A stretch of 64,000 nucleotides of DNA from Colimorpha_A sp900556615 (GCA_963598415.1 CAVBUH010000043.1:62001-126000), one strand, 5' to 3'. Shown: positions 40,828-49,770, numbered from the stretch's first letter. Made by a program: numbers and translations. Notes: generated by a model from the sequence alone, not told the origin.

Positions 40828-42519
40828 ATGAAAGATAAGAATAAAATGGTATATGATGCTCGGGAGGTAACTACCTTTAAAGATATCCTTGAAGGTTCTG
40901 CTGAGCTTTACGGAGAAAGAACCGCGTTTATATTTTCGGACGCCGGAAATATTACAGAGGTAACCTTCAGTCAGACCTTTGAAAATGTAAAGGCTTTTGC
41001 CGCGTATCTTCGTTCTGTTGTGCCGGAGGGCGCTAAGGTTGCCGTTACCGGAAAGAACAGCTATTGCTGGGCTATGACTTATCTTACCGTGACCTGCGGC
41101 GTCGGCATTATTGTTCCTATTGACAAGGATTTAAGAGCCGATGAGATAGAAGAGCTTCTTGATACGGCTGAGGCTTCCGCTATCGTTTATTCTCCTGAGA
41201 TGAAAGAGAAGATTCTCGGATTATCGGACAAGTATCTTTGCCTTAATATGGAAAATATGGAGGAGTATCTTGAAAAGGGAAGAGAGCTGATTGCTTCAGG
41301 AGATCGCTCTTATGAGGAACACGGGATCAATCCTCATGCTCCCGGCATTTTGCTGTTTACATCAGGTACGACAGGAGTATCAAAGGGCGTTGTGCTTTCA
41401 CAGTATAACATTTGCTCTAATATTACAAGCATTGCTAAAATCATGAAGATTTATCCGGAGGACAGGGCTATATCAGTAGCGCCTCTTCATCATACTTTTG
41501 AGTGTACGGCAGGATTTCTTGTTATCTTTTACAATGGGGCAAGCATAGCATATAACAGCTCTTTGCGTAAGCTTCAGTCTGAGCTTAAGCTTTTCCGTCC
41601 CACCGTTATGGCGTCGGTTCCGCTTATATTAAATACTTTCCGGAATACCATAATTAAAAAATACAGTCAAATGAGAGGCGGGAAACTTGTTCTTTCGCTT
41701 CAGAGAGCACTGTCCGATGCTACGGGAAATAAAGCAGGCAAGAAGATTTTCAGTATTGTTAACGAAACCTTCGGCGGCAGAATGCGTCTTATAGTAAGCG
41801 GCGCCGCGTCTCTTGAACCGGAAACCTATAAGGATTATGAGCGCTTTGGTATTAAGGTTTATATTGGCTACGGCCTTACCGAAACCTCTCCCGTCATAGC
41901 GGTTCATACCGATTTTTACAGCGCTCCCGACGATATCGGGTATCCGATTCCAGGAACCAAGGTCCGTCTTGACGATGTAAATGAGGAAGGTGTTGGAGAG
42001 CTTGTTGCAAAGGGACCGGGTGTTATGCTTGGATATTATAAGAATCCCGAGGCTACTGCGCGCGTTATGGAAAACGGCTGGTTCCACACCGGTGATCTTG
42101 CCAAACGCACGCCGCAGGGAACCTATCAGATAACAGGACGGATCAAAAGTATGATCGTAACGCCCGGGGGAAAGAAGGTCTTTCCTGAGGAGCTTGAGCT
42201 TTTCCTTGAAAAGAGTCCGTATGTTGCCGAGTGTATGGTTTATGAAAGCGAGACGGAGGGGGGCTCCAAGATTACCGCTTCGATTTATCCAAATGAGGAG
42301 GAAATAGCGGGAAAGCTCTCAAAATCCGGAATTGTTCCGGGCACTCCCGAATATGAGAAGGAGGAGAGAGGACTGATCAACGAGGTTATCAAGAGTGTTA
42401 ATCTGAAGTTTCCCACTTACAAGCACATCGGGCGTCTCGTTATACGTAAGCGTGAATTTGAAAAAACGACGACCAAGAAAATTAAACGCAATTCTGCCGA
42501 TAACCTCAGCGGGGAATAA
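40828..42519 (+). CDS. AMP-dependent acyl-CoA synthetase (long-chain type)
   Basis: Adenylate-forming enzyme of 563 aa that activates a carboxylic acid, probably a fatty acid, to its acyl-CoA via an acyl-AMP. Motifs are the ATP loop LLFTSGTTGVSKGVVLSQ (about residues 172-189), YIGYGLTETSPV (about 348-359), the hinge WFHTGDLAKR and GRIKSMIVTPGGKKVFPEELE near the catalytic-lysine domain. The C-terminal KKIKRNS contains the expected late Lys. The TetR gene 41 bp downstream and the palindrome at the promoter suggest control by a fatty-acid-related signal. The substrate chain length cannot be read from the sequence. Confidence 0.88.
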   Translation: MKDKNKMVYDAREVTTFKDILEGSAELYGERTAFIFSDAGNITEVTFSQTFENVKAFAAYLRSVVPEGAKVAVTGKNSYCWAMTYLTVTCGVGIIVPIDKDLRADEIEELLDTAEASAIVYSPEMKEKILGLSDKYLCLNMENMEEYLEKGRELIASGDRSYEEHGINPHAPGILLFTSGTTGVSKGVVLSQYNICSNITSIAKIMKIYPEDRAISVAPLHHTFECTAGFLVIFYNGASIAYNSSLRKLQSELKLFRPTVMASVPLILNTFRNTIIKKYSQMRGGKLVLSLQRALSDATGNKAGKKIFSIVNETFGGRMRLIVSGAASLEPETYKDYERFGIKVYIGYGLTETSPVIAVHTDFYSAPDDIGYPIPGTKVRLDDVNEEGVGELVAKGPGVMLGYYKNPEATARVMENGWFHTGDLAKRTPQGTYQITGRIKSMIVTPGGKKVFPEELELFLEKSPYVAECMVYESETEGGSKITASIYPNEEEIAGKLSKSGIVPGTPEYEKEERGLINEVIKSVNLKFPTYKHIGRLVIRKREFEKTTTKKIKRNSADNLSGE

Positions 42520-42560
42520 GCAGCGATGTGAGAGTAATAACGGGATAGAAGTAAAGCGCA

Positions 42561-43136
42561 ATGAGAACTGCGAACGAAGAAAACAGGGAAAAATTTGTCA
42601 ATGCTGCGGTTAAAGAACTTGAGGAACACGGGGTATCCGACTTTTCGATGCGACGGGTTGCAAGAAGATGCGGCGTATCCTGTGCGGCTCCCTATAAGCA
42701 TTTCGGAAACCGCAGCGAGCTTATGCTTGAGGTGATAAGAAGCATAAACAGAAAATGGTCCGAAGTACAGTCCAAAACGCTTGCCGGCTGCGGCGAGGCT
42801 TCCCTACGTGAAAAAATAATTGCCGTATGCATGGCATATGTTAATTTTTTGTGTACTTATCCGGAATATCAAACTATAATATTTATGAACGACCGCATTT
42901 TTTCTCCGGAATTTCTCGCAGAGAAAACGAAGCTCAGCGAGGCGACGCTCAGCCTTGCCGTGGAATACTGCCGCTTGGCGAATATGCCGGAAAAGGTAAG
43001 CAGAAGAAAGATATTTACTTTGCAGGGATATATCTACGGTGTTGTTGTGCTGATCAATTCCGGTTCCGCAGAACCGAGATCCGAAACCTTTGATATGATA
43101 AAAGCCTGTATAGAACGGGAATTTGAAACTGAATAA
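42561..43136 (+). CDS. TetR-family transcriptional regulator
   Basis: Regulator of 191 aa. The N-terminal helix-turn-helix (FSMRRVARRCGVSCAAPYKHFGNRSELMLEVI, about residues 28-60) is typical of TetR/AcrR. The C-terminal ligand-binding half contains LREKIIAVCMAYVNFLCTYPEYQ. It is likely to repress its own operon with the upstream acyl-CoA synthetase through the palindrome at 40749-40773. A terminator follows. Confidence 0.88.
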   Translation: MRTANEENREKFVNAAVKELEEHGVSDFSMRRVARRCGVSCAAPYKHFGNRSELMLEVIRSINRKWSEVQSKTLAGCGEASLREKIIAVCMAYVNFLCTYPEYQTIIFMNDRIFSPEFLAEKTKLSEATLSLAVEYCRLANMPEKVSRRKIFTLQGYIYGVVVLINSGSAEPRSETFDMIKACIEREFETE

Positions 43137-43140
43137 AAAC

Positions 43141-43190
43141 GGGCTGCCGCGGATTGAAGCTTTTGTAACTGCGGCAGTCTGACTTTTTTG
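43141..43190 (+). terminator. Terminator of the acyl-CoA synthetase-TetR operon
   Basis: CTGCCGC (43144-43150) pairs with GCGGCAG (43171-43177), followed by TCTGACTTTTTT. Confidence 0.75.
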
Positions 43191-43217
43191 AAGCGCTTTA
43201 CTTTAATTCAGCGGGTA

Positions 43218-43246
43218 TTGACTTTTGGGGATTTTCCTATTATAAT
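43218..43246 (+). promoter_or_regulatory. Promoter of aroQ-tmk
   Basis: TTGACT (43218-43223) and perfect TATAAT (43241-43246) with a 17-bp spacer. Confidence 0.75.
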
Positions 43247-43291
43247 ATATTATGGACAAGTTTTATACAAACCGAACGAGGTGAATATAAT

Positions 43292-43741
43292 TTGAAAAGC
43301 AATATCAGCATACTTGTGCTGAACGGGCCCAATCTCAATCTTACCGGCACAAGAGAACCGCAGATATACGGTTCAATAACCCTTGAAGATATCAATCGCT
43401 CTCTTACTGACGCGGCGGTTTCTCTCGGAATCAGTGTCAGCTTTTATCAGTCGAATCATGAGGGAGATATCATTGACAGAATTCATTCTGCCGGATCGGA
43501 GTGTGACGGTATCATTTTAAATGCCGGCGCTTTTACCCATTATTCCTACGCGATTCGCGATGCGATTGCCTCGGTCGCTGTTCCGACGATTGAAGTGCAT
43601 ATGTCAAATGTCGATGCAAGAGAGGAATTCCGCCGTAAATCGGTAATTGCTCCCGTGTGTATCGGTTCTATTGCCGGATTTGGAAGCTTCAGTTATCATC
43701 TCGCACTTGCGGCGCTGATTGAGCGTTTCAAGAAAAATTGA
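43292..43741 (+). CDS. aroQ: 3-dehydroquinate dehydratase, type II
   Basis: Shikimate-pathway enzyme, 149 aa, dehydrating 3-dehydroquinate to 3-dehydroshikimate. Signatures are VLNGPNLNLTGTREPQIYG (with the active-site loop Arg and Tyr), FYQSNHEGDIIDRIH, ILNAGAFTHYSYAIRDAI and IEVHMSNVDAREEFRRKS (catalytic His). The start is TTG 43292 with CGAGGTG upstream. It is the first gene of a two-gene unit with the dNMP kinase; other aro genes are not near. Confidence 0.95.
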   Translation: MKSNISILVLNGPNLNLTGTREPQIYGSITLEDINRSLTDAAVSLGISVSFYQSNHEGDIIDRIHSAGSECDGIILNAGAFTHYSYAIRDAIASVAVPTIEVHMSNVDAREEFRRKSVIAPVCIGSIAGFGSFSYHLALAALIERFKKN

Positions 43742-43742
43742 T

Positions 43743-44408
43743 ATGGGAAGGCTTATTGTAATAGACGGTTTGGATGCCTCCGGAAAGGAAACTCAGACAG
43801 AGCTTCTTGCGAAATATCTGAAGGAGCATGGGAAAAGAGTCAGGGTTTTGTCGTTTCCCATGTACGATTCGGATAGCTCTGCTTTTGTCAGAATGTATCT
43901 GAGCGGAGCGCTTGGTTCCCGCCCGGAGGATACAAACGCTTTTGCAGCGTCATCCTTTTTTGCCGCTGACCGTTATCTTTCCTACAGGCTTGATTGGAAA
44001 AAGGATGCGGAGGATCCGCAGACAACGGTGATTGCCAACAGATACACTACCGCAAACGCGGTTCATCAGCTTGCAAAGCTTCCCCGCAATATGTGGAACG
44101 ATTTTCTTTCATGGCTTTGGGACTATGAATTTAACAAGCTTGGCATACCGACTCCGGATGATATACTCTATCTTGAAATGCTTCCGGATATCTCGGTCAG
44201 GCTGCTGAAAAGCCGTTCCGAAAAGACCGGCCGTGCCTCCGATATCCATGAGTCGGATCGGAGGTTTATTGAAAACAGCTATCAGGCAGCCATGTATGCC
44301 TCTGAAAAACTTGGTTGGACAAGGATTACCTGTTACGAGGGAGATGCTCCGAGGACAAGAGAGGATATTCATGGCGAGATACTGAAAAAACTTGAATTGG
44401 AGTTTTAA
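43743..44408 (+). CDS. tmk: Thymidylate kinase-like dNMP kinase
   Basis: P-loop kinase of 221 aa from ATG 43743, one base after the aroQ stop (translational coupling; no separate ribosome binding site). P-loop DGLDASGKETQ (about residues 8-18), RVLSFPMYDSDSS and the AFAASSFFAADRYLSY block match the thymidylate kinase family, as does VIANRYTTANAVHQ (DRY/NRY-type motif). It is a slightly divergent form (GLDASGK instead of GxDGAGK), so another deoxynucleotide kinase role is possible. Its TAA stop forms part of the TTAA boundary of a family A repeat. Confidence 0.82.
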   Translation: MGRLIVIDGLDASGKETQTELLAKYLKEHGKRVRVLSFPMYDSDSSAFVRMYLSGALGSRPEDTNAFAASSFFAADRYLSYRLDWKKDAEDPQTTVIANRYTTANAVHQLAKLPRNMWNDFLSWLWDYEFNKLGIPTPDDILYLEMLPDISVRLLKSRSEKTGRASDIHESDRRFIENSYQAAMYASEKLGWTRITCYEGDAPRTREDIHGEILKKLELEF

Positions 44409-44583
44409 GGCAATACCGCTGGGCTCACGGCTTGCGCCTTGACGGTATATCTGCTTTCCTTTTTTCGTCATACTTCACCAATTTTGCCGGCAGAGGGATC
44501 CTCTTGCCTTCTCAATTGGTATCGTCTGACGAAAAATATGACTTCGCATCTGCACCGTCAGAACCCCCACGGTATTATCTTAA
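44405..44583 (-). repeat. Interspersed repeat family A, copy 6 (reverse)
   Basis: From TTAAGGCAATACCGCTGGG (44405) to CGGTATTATCTTAA (44583). The reverse-oriented core is CGTCATACTTCACCAATTTT, GCCGGCAGAGGGATC and CAATTGGTATCGTCTGACGA. The left TTAA contains the tmk stop codon; the right TTAA is also part of a family B fragment. Confidence 0.9.
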
Positions 44584-44822
44584 AGGTGTTTTTTCGTCGG
44601 CAAAGCCATCGACAAAACGGATTTTATTATGAAGGACATCTCTAAAAATTCACTGCCCAAATCCGGCTCGATCTGTTTTCCGTCATTCGTCACAAAAATT
44701 CCTGACAGATTATACTCTGTCTGCAGAATTTTTGTTTAGACTGACGAAAAAATCTCTTTGCCGTCTATGTACACTGAATTATTAGAGGTCCCCTGAATCG
44801 TTGACTTTTACAATCGACTAAT
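44580..44822 (-). repeat. Interspersed repeat family B, copy 3 (partial), split by a family C insertion
   Basis: TTAAAGGTGTTTTTTCGTCG to GGATTTTATTATGA (44580-44632) and TGAATCGTTGACTTTTACAA to about 44822 are the two halves of a family B right part, as in copy 2 at 30308-30378. A family C element sits between them, bounded by TGA on both sides. The left part of B is missing, as if lost or replaced where family A copy 6 now abuts. Confidence 0.7.
44633..44793 (-). repeat. Interspersed repeat family C, copy 2, inserted in family B
   Basis: About 161 bp with inverted ends (GGACATCTCTAAAAATTCA and the complement of TGAATTATTAGAGGTCCCC). The core is CCGTCATTCGTCACAAAAAT and GCAGAATTTTTGTTTAGACT, able to form a long hairpin. 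Confidence 0.85.
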
Positions 44823-44872
44823 TAAGAAGTATTTGGAAAGGGCGCTTTCGCAAAGCGGAAGCTGTGGTTGTA

Positions 44873-45418
44873 ATGATTATGATATATGAATTTTTAGCGG
44901 ACGGGTTTGAAGAAGTAGAGGCGCTCACGCCTCTGGATATGTTGAGGCGCGCGGGCGCGGATATAAAAACCGTCAGTATAACCGATTCAAAGGAGGTTAC
45001 AGGAGCTCACGGAGTTGCGGTAAAAGCAGATATGCTTATTTCTGAGGCGACAGAGCTTCCTGAGCTTGTCGTTCTTCCGGGAGGAATGCCGGGGGCGAAG
45101 AATCTGAGAAACTCGGACGCGGTATGCCGTATCGTTACAGAGACTTGGAAGAAGGGTGGCTTTATTGCCGCTATATGCGCAGCCCCTTTTATTTTGGGAG
45201 AACTGGGGCTTCTTAACGGTAAGAGAGCAACCTGTTATCCCGGCTTTGAAAAGTCGTTGACAGGAGCGGAAGTTTCCTCGGAAAAGGTTGTAAGAGACGG
45301 AAAAATTATTACTGCTGCGGGAATGGGAGTGGCGCTTGCATTCGGAGCGAAGCTTGTTTCGGTATTGTATGGCGCTGAAACGGCGAATAAAATAATGAAG
45401 TCGGTTATTGCAGTATGA
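44873..45418 (+). CDS. DJ-1/PfpI-family protein
   Basis: Class I glutamine-amidotransferase-like protein of 181 aa. FLADGFEEVEALTPLDMLRRAG opens the fold, PGGMPGAKNLRNS follows, and GGFIAAICAAPFILGELGLLNGKRATCYPGFE (about residues 96-128) contains the nucleophilic-elbow Cys. Members include YajL/ThiJ-type chaperone-deglycases; the exact activity is not predictable. The start is uncertain (GTG 44864, ATG 44873 or ATG 44879). Confidence 0.87.
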   Translation: MIMIYEFLADGFEEVEALTPLDMLRRAGADIKTVSITDSKEVTGAHGVAVKADMLISEATELPELVVLPGGMPGAKNLRNSDAVCRIVTETWKKGGFIAAICAAPFILGELGLLNGKRATCYPGFEKSLTGAEVSSEKVVRDGKIITAAGMGVALAFGAKLVSVLYGAETANKIMKSVIAV

Positions 45419-45466
45419 GGTTGTATATGACAAATTGTCTGCAAATATGCTGAAAGGAGCGGCTGT

Positions 45467-46045
45467 ATGACGGGATTAAAATTTGAAAAAAACAGAATCA
45501 GAGAAGAAATGCTGAAAAAACGGCTTGATATTCCGGCGGAAATAAAAGCCGCCGGCGATGCAGCTATGGCGGCAAGGCTTGTCTCTCTTGTCTCATTTCG
45601 CTTTGCGGAGGTTATTCTGTTTTATTCTCCGATAAAAGGAGAGCCCGATATTATGTCTGCTGCTGAGATTGCCTTGAATGCGGGGAAAAAGATTGCTTTT
45701 CCCACATGCAATCCCGCAACCTCTGTAATGAAATATAAAATAATCGGATCCCTTTTTGAACTGAGGGAAGGAACCTATGGCATTCCGGAGCCTCCCGAGA
45801 CGGCAGAAAGCTATCTTCCTTCTCCCTTTAAGCATGATATTTGTATTGTTCCGGCGGTTTGCTTTGACAGAAGCGGTTATCGGATCGGTTACGGTAAAGG
45901 CTATTACGACCGTTTTCTTTCTGAGTTCGGAGGAACTGCTGTCGGTTTTACGATGGAATGCTTGCTTTGTGAGAAGCTTCCAAGAGGAAAATATGACAAG
46001 GCGGTGAATCTGATTATTACCGAGAAGGGTGTGATTACTCCCTGA
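45467..46045 (+). CDS. 5-formyltetrahydrofolate cyclo-ligase family protein
   Basis: Protein of 192 aa that would convert 5-formyl-THF to 5,10-methenyl-THF with ATP, a one-carbon metabolism repair step. The C-terminal signature DICIVPAVCFDRSGYRIGYGKGYYDRFL is characteristic, with IPEPPETAESY before it and the basic N-terminus KNRIREEMLKKRLDIPAE. The start has AAAGGAGCGG upstream; the stop overlaps the next ATG by one base. Confidence 0.92.
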   Translation: MTGLKFEKNRIREEMLKKRLDIPAEIKAAGDAAMAARLVSLVSFRFAEVILFYSPIKGEPDIMSAAEIALNAGKKIAFPTCNPATSVMKYKIIGSLFELREGTYGIPEPPETAESYLPSPFKHDICIVPAVCFDRSGYRIGYGKGYYDRFLSEFGGTAVGFTMECLLCEKLPRGKYDKAVNLIITEKGVITP

Positions 46046-47037
46046 TGAAGGTTAAAGCGTCGCTTTCTTCTCCGTTTTTTGTTCTGATTATATATATTCT
46101 TGCTCTTGCGTCGGGATTTTTGCAGAGCAAGCTTCTGGAATCCGAGAATAATATATATCTTTCAGTCATTATTCTTCAAATACTCATTTTTATCATTCCC
46201 GCAATTGTTTTCTGCCGGTTAAAGGGCGTGGGATATTCTATGAAGCTGAATATAAAGCTTTTTTCTCCGGGAAAGCTGGGCTGCGTCATCATGTCGGCGC
46301 TGGTGCTTATATGCGGCTCGGTATTGATTCGTTTTGCACAAATATATGTAGGCGGTCTTGATGCTTTCAGCTTTTCAATGTTTGATTCCTATCTTGCCTC
46401 TGCTTCCTCTGGAAATTTTCTCTTTACGGCGATGGCTTTTGTTGTTATGCCGGCGATAACGGAGGAATTTGTATTCCGCGGTGTCCTTTTAACGGAATAT
46501 AATGAGGACGGCTTCGGTGCGATTACCGCTTCGATGATTTCGGCGCTTTTATCGTCGATGATCTTTTTCAGCCTGGAAAAGCTTCCGATCTATTTTTTTG
46601 CCGGGCTGATATATTGTATGATAACCTATGCCACCGGTTCCTCTCTTACTGCCTTTTTGACTCATATGATTTTTAATTTCTATGGGATTTTTGCGGAAAA
46701 ATATGTTCTTAAGGCGATAGTCAATCCGTCAAATAAAATAATCAGTATTTTTACTTTTTCTCTGTTGTTTCTTATTCTTTCTTTTATCATGTTCAGTGAG
46801 TTTGAACATATACTGAGAAAAATGGGAATGAATGGTGTCCCTACACCGTCTTACCGGTTAAAGAAAACGGATGACGGCAAAACGCCCGATATAGCGGCGA
46901 CTGAAGCCGCCGAGGAGAAAGAAACGGGCAGGGCGGTTATCAGCGATAGGACACGAATGAATATTGAAGCATTTTTTTCACCGACTTTTTTGTTATGCAT
47001 CTTGTTTTTTGCGGTTGCAATATTCGGATTTGCATAA
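46045..47037 (+). CDS. CPBP-family intramembrane metalloprotease
   Basis: Integral membrane protein of 330 aa with about eight helices. Abi/CPBP motifs are visible: ITEEFVFRGVLLTEY (EExxxR, about residues 138-152), a second motif near FFSLEKLPIYFFAG and LTHMIFNFYG with the conserved His and Asn. A hydrophilic stretch of about 50 residues near the C-terminus precedes a final helix. CPBP proteases process lipidated or membrane peptides in some systems; the substrate here is unknown. The start overlaps the previous stop (TGATG). Confidence 0.87.
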   Translation: MKVKASLSSPFFVLIIYILALASGFLQSKLLESENNIYLSVIILQILIFIIPAIVFCRLKGVGYSMKLNIKLFSPGKLGCVIMSALVLICGSVLIRFAQIYVGGLDAFSFSMFDSYLASASSGNFLFTAMAFVVMPAITEEFVFRGVLLTEYNEDGFGAITASMISALLSSMIFFSLEKLPIYFFAGLIYCMITYATGSSLTAFLTHMIFNFYGIFAEKYVLKAIVNPSNKIISIFTFSLLFLILSFIMFSEFEHILRKMGMNGVPTPSYRLKKTDDGKTPDIAATEAAEEKETGRAVISDRTRMNIEAFFSPTFLLCILFFAVAIFGFA

Positions 47038-47103
47038 ATAAGCAAAAATAATACGGCTAATCTCCGTCGCCGCATGCATATGGCGGGAAAGGTGTGATTT
47101 TTG

Positions 47104-48564
47104 ATGAACAATAACAATAAGGGCTATTCGGAACGGGAGCGCAGAGCTTCCGGAACCGCTGCAGGTCATAGTTCCGGTGCTAACCGGCAGGGCGAAGCTA
47201 ATACAAGCCGACGGACGCAGAATCTGTCCCGTCAAAATTTTGCCGGCGATACCAACAGACAGGCGCCACGCACTTCGACGGGCGGTAATGCTTCTCGTTC
47301 CGTCAGCGCTTCCCAAAGAACGGGAGCGGTGCAGCAGAGTCGTCAGACGGCAAAAAATACTGCCGTACAGAAAAAAAAGACCGTTACCCGAAAAACGCAG
47401 CCTCAAAGAAATCGCATCGTTGAGGATAAATATGACGAGGGAACGGGAAATACCACGGTTACAAGCCTTATCAAGGCAGTTATATATATTATGTCGATCC
47501 TTGTGGTATCCGGGTTTTTGTCGTATTTTATTATCTCGGTCGGAAACGATGTGTTTGCCTTCGTAAAAAATGATGAACAGATAACAGTAACGATCGGAGA
47601 AGACACAAATATAAAAGCTCTCGGAAAGCTTCTTGAGGAAAACGGCGTGATCAAATACGCAAATATGTTTGATTTGTACGCCAAGGTAAGAAAAAAGCAT
47701 CCTGACCTTGAGGCAGGAGAATATAACGTTTCTCCTTCTATGAGTTATGATCAGCTTATCGCAGTGTTTGCCAAGCAGACGGTTTCCGAACGGACAACAG
47801 TAGTTGTTACTATTCCGGAGGGAAAAACGGTAGATGAAATTATAGACCTGCTTGTGAATAAGTATGGACTCAGCAGCGAAGGGGAGCTTAAGGATGCGAT
47901 TCAGTATTTCGATTTTGACTATTGGTTTGTCAAAGAGCTTGACACCTCCAAATTAAGAGCGGGAAGAAAATACCGTCTTGAAGGGTATCTGTATCCCGAC
48001 ACATATTATTATTATTCCGATGCAAGCGCCTCAACTATTCTTTATAAAATGCTTGATAACTTTGACAAAAAGGTAAAGAATATTTTCAAGGATGATACAA
48101 AGGTGCCGGGAGAAAATTATATTGAGAAAGTGCAGTATCTTTGTGGGGAGTATGATATGACCTTTGACGATATGGTGATACTTGCTTCCATGATACAGAT
48201 GGAGTCAAAATATACTGTTGAGTTCGGAGATATATCGTCGGTATTCCACAACCGTCTTGCCAATCCCTCTCAAACAAACGGGAAACTTGAGAGTGACGCG
48301 ACGCTTCAGTATATGCTTGAAAAACGTACGGAGTCTCTTACAGAGGAGCACAAGCAAATCGACAGTCCTTATAACTCCTATCTGTATGCTGGACTTCCGC
48401 CAGGACCGATTTCCAATCCTGCGCAAACGGCCATAATTTATGCGCTTTATCCTAACAGTACAAAGTATTATTATTTTGTGGCGGGAAACGACGGTTATTC
48501 TTTATTTGCAGAAACTTATAAACAGCATCTAAAGAATATCGAAACCGTTAATGCTGGTAAGTGA
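47104..48564 (+). CDS. mltG: Endolytic murein transglycosylase MltG
   Basis: Cleaves nascent peptidoglycan strands, 486 aa. A long cytoplasmic N-terminal region (about 115 residues) is Arg/Gln/Ser/Asn-rich and low in complexity, then one membrane helix (about 120-145) and the extracellular YceG domain. The catalytic segment DMVILASMIQMESKYTVEFGDISSVFHNRL keeps the Glu of MES; LESDATLQYML and YNSYLYAGLPPGPISNPAQTAI also match the family. The basic tail length is greater than usual. Start is ATG 47104, with GGAAAGGTG upstream. Confidence 0.93.
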   Translation: MNNNNKGYSERERRASGTAAGHSSGANRQGEANTSRRTQNLSRQNFAGDTNRQAPRTSTGGNASRSVSASQRTGAVQQSRQTAKNTAVQKKKTVTRKTQPQRNRIVEDKYDEGTGNTTVTSLIKAVIYIMSILVVSGFLSYFIISVGNDVFAFVKNDEQITVTIGEDTNIKALGKLLEENGVIKYANMFDLYAKVRKKHPDLEAGEYNVSPSMSYDQLIAVFAKQTVSERTTVVVTIPEGKTVDEIIDLLVNKYGLSSEGELKDAIQYFDFDYWFVKELDTSKLRAGRKYRLEGYLYPDTYYYYSDASASTILYKMLDNFDKKVKNIFKDDTKVPGENYIEKVQYLCGEYDMTFDDMVILASMIQMESKYTVEFGDISSVFHNRLANPSQTNGKLESDATLQYMLEKRTESLTEEHKQIDSPYNSYLYAGLPPGPISNPAQTAIIYALYPNSTKYYYFVAGNDGYSLFAETYKQHLKNIETVNAGK

Positions 48565-48593
48565 ATTATCACAAATTGTAACAAAATTGAAAA

Positions 48594-48630
48594 TAAAAGC
48601 TTCTTTCTATTGCATAGAAAGAAGCTTTAT
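48594..48630 (+). terminator. Hairpin terminator after mltG
   Basis: AAAGCTTCTTTCTAT / ATAGAAAGAAGCTTT (about 48597-48628) forms a near-perfect stem. The T-run is short, but the flanking A-tract on the left fits a terminator. Confidence 0.65.
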
Positions 48631-48638
48631 AGTAAAAT
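48610..48638 (+). promoter_or_regulatory. Possible gap promoter overlapping the mltG terminator
   Basis: TTGCAT (48610-48615) in the terminator loop and TAAAAT (48633-48638) with a 17-bp spacer, 58 bp before gap. Confidence 0.45.
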
Positions 48639-48695
48639 ATAACTTTAGAAAGCAGTTTTTCAGGAAAATTATTAATAATCAAGGAGTTAACAATT

Positions 48696-49763
48696 ATGTC
48701 AGTAAAAGTTGCTATTAACGGCTTCGGTCGTATCGGTCGTCTTGCTTTCCGCCAGATGTTTGACGCGGAAGGTTATGAGGTTGTTGCCATTAACGATCTT
48801 ACCAGCCCCAAGATGCTTGCGCATCTTCTTAAATATGATACTGCTCAGGGCCCTTACTGCGGTAAAATGGGGGAAAATAAGCACACGGTGGAATACAAGG
48901 ATTCCGTACTCGGAGAAGATGGAAAAACCGTTGTTGTTCCCGGTTCTATCACTGTGGACGGAAAAGAAATTACTATATATGCTTGCCCCAAAGCAGCGGA
49001 TCTTCCTTGGGGAGAGCTTGGAGTAGACGTTGTTCTTGAATGTACCGGTTTCTACTGCTCTAAGGAGAAATCTATGGCTCATATTCAGGCGGGTGCAAAG
49101 AAGGTAGTTATCTCGGCTCCTGCCGGAAACGATCTGAAGACCATTGTTTACAATGTCAATCATAACATCCTTACCAAGGACGATCAGGTTATTTCCGCCG
49201 CTTCCTGCACAACAAACTGCCTTGCTCCTATGGCTAAGGCACTTAACGATGCCTATCCGATTCAGAGCGGTATCATGACTACCGTTCATGCTTATACCGG
49301 CGACCAGATGATTCTTGACGGTCCTCAGAGAAAGGGCGATCTTCGCCGTGCCCGCGCAGGTGCTCAGAACATTGTTCCGAACTCAACCGGCGCTGCAAAG
49401 GCAATCGGGCTTGTAATTCCGGAGCTTAACGGTAAATTAATCGGTTCCGCTCAACGTGTTCCTACTCCTACCGGTTCGACAACAATCCTTGTTGCTGTTG
49501 TTAAGGGTAAGGACATTACAAAGGATTCTGTCAATGCCGCTATGAAAGCAGCCGCTACCGAGTCCTTCGGATATAACACCGACGAGATTGTTTCCTCCGA
49601 TGTTATCGGTATGCGCTTCGGCTCTCTCTTTGATGCTACTCAGACTATGGTTCAGAAGATCGACGACGATACCTATCAGATTCAGGTTGTTTCTTGGTAT
49701 GACAACGAGAATTCCTATACCTCTCAGATGGTTCGTACCATTAAGTATTTCGCGGAAATCTGA
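48696..49763 (+). CDS. gap: Glyceraldehyde-3-phosphate dehydrogenase
   Basis: Glycolytic enzyme, 355 aa, slightly longer than the usual 335-340. The Rossmann motif VKVAINGFGRIGRLAFRQ opens it, the catalytic SAASCTTNCLAP (near residue 170) carries the active Cys, and HAYTGDQMILDGPQRKGDLRRARAGAQNIVP and the late VSWYDNENSYTSQMVRT follow. The strong CAAGGAG and codon use biased toward common codons suggest high expression. A hairpin terminator follows directly. Confidence 0.97.
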   Translation: MSVKVAINGFGRIGRLAFRQMFDAEGYEVVAINDLTSPKMLAHLLKYDTAQGPYCGKMGENKHTVEYKDSVLGEDGKTVVVPGSITVDGKEITIYACPKAADLPWGELGVDVVLECTGFYCSKEKSMAHIQAGAKKVVISAPAGNDLKTIVYNVNHNILTKDDQVISAASCTTNCLAPMAKALNDAYPIQSGIMTTVHAYTGDQMILDGPQRKGDLRRARAGAQNIVPNSTGAAKAIGLVIPELNGKLIGSAQRVPTPTGSTTILVAVVKGKDITKDSVNAAMKAAATESFGYNTDEIVSSDVIGMRFGSLFDATQTMVQKIDDDTYQIQVVSWYDNENSYTSQMVRTIKYFAEI

Positions 49764-49770
49764 CAAGAGA

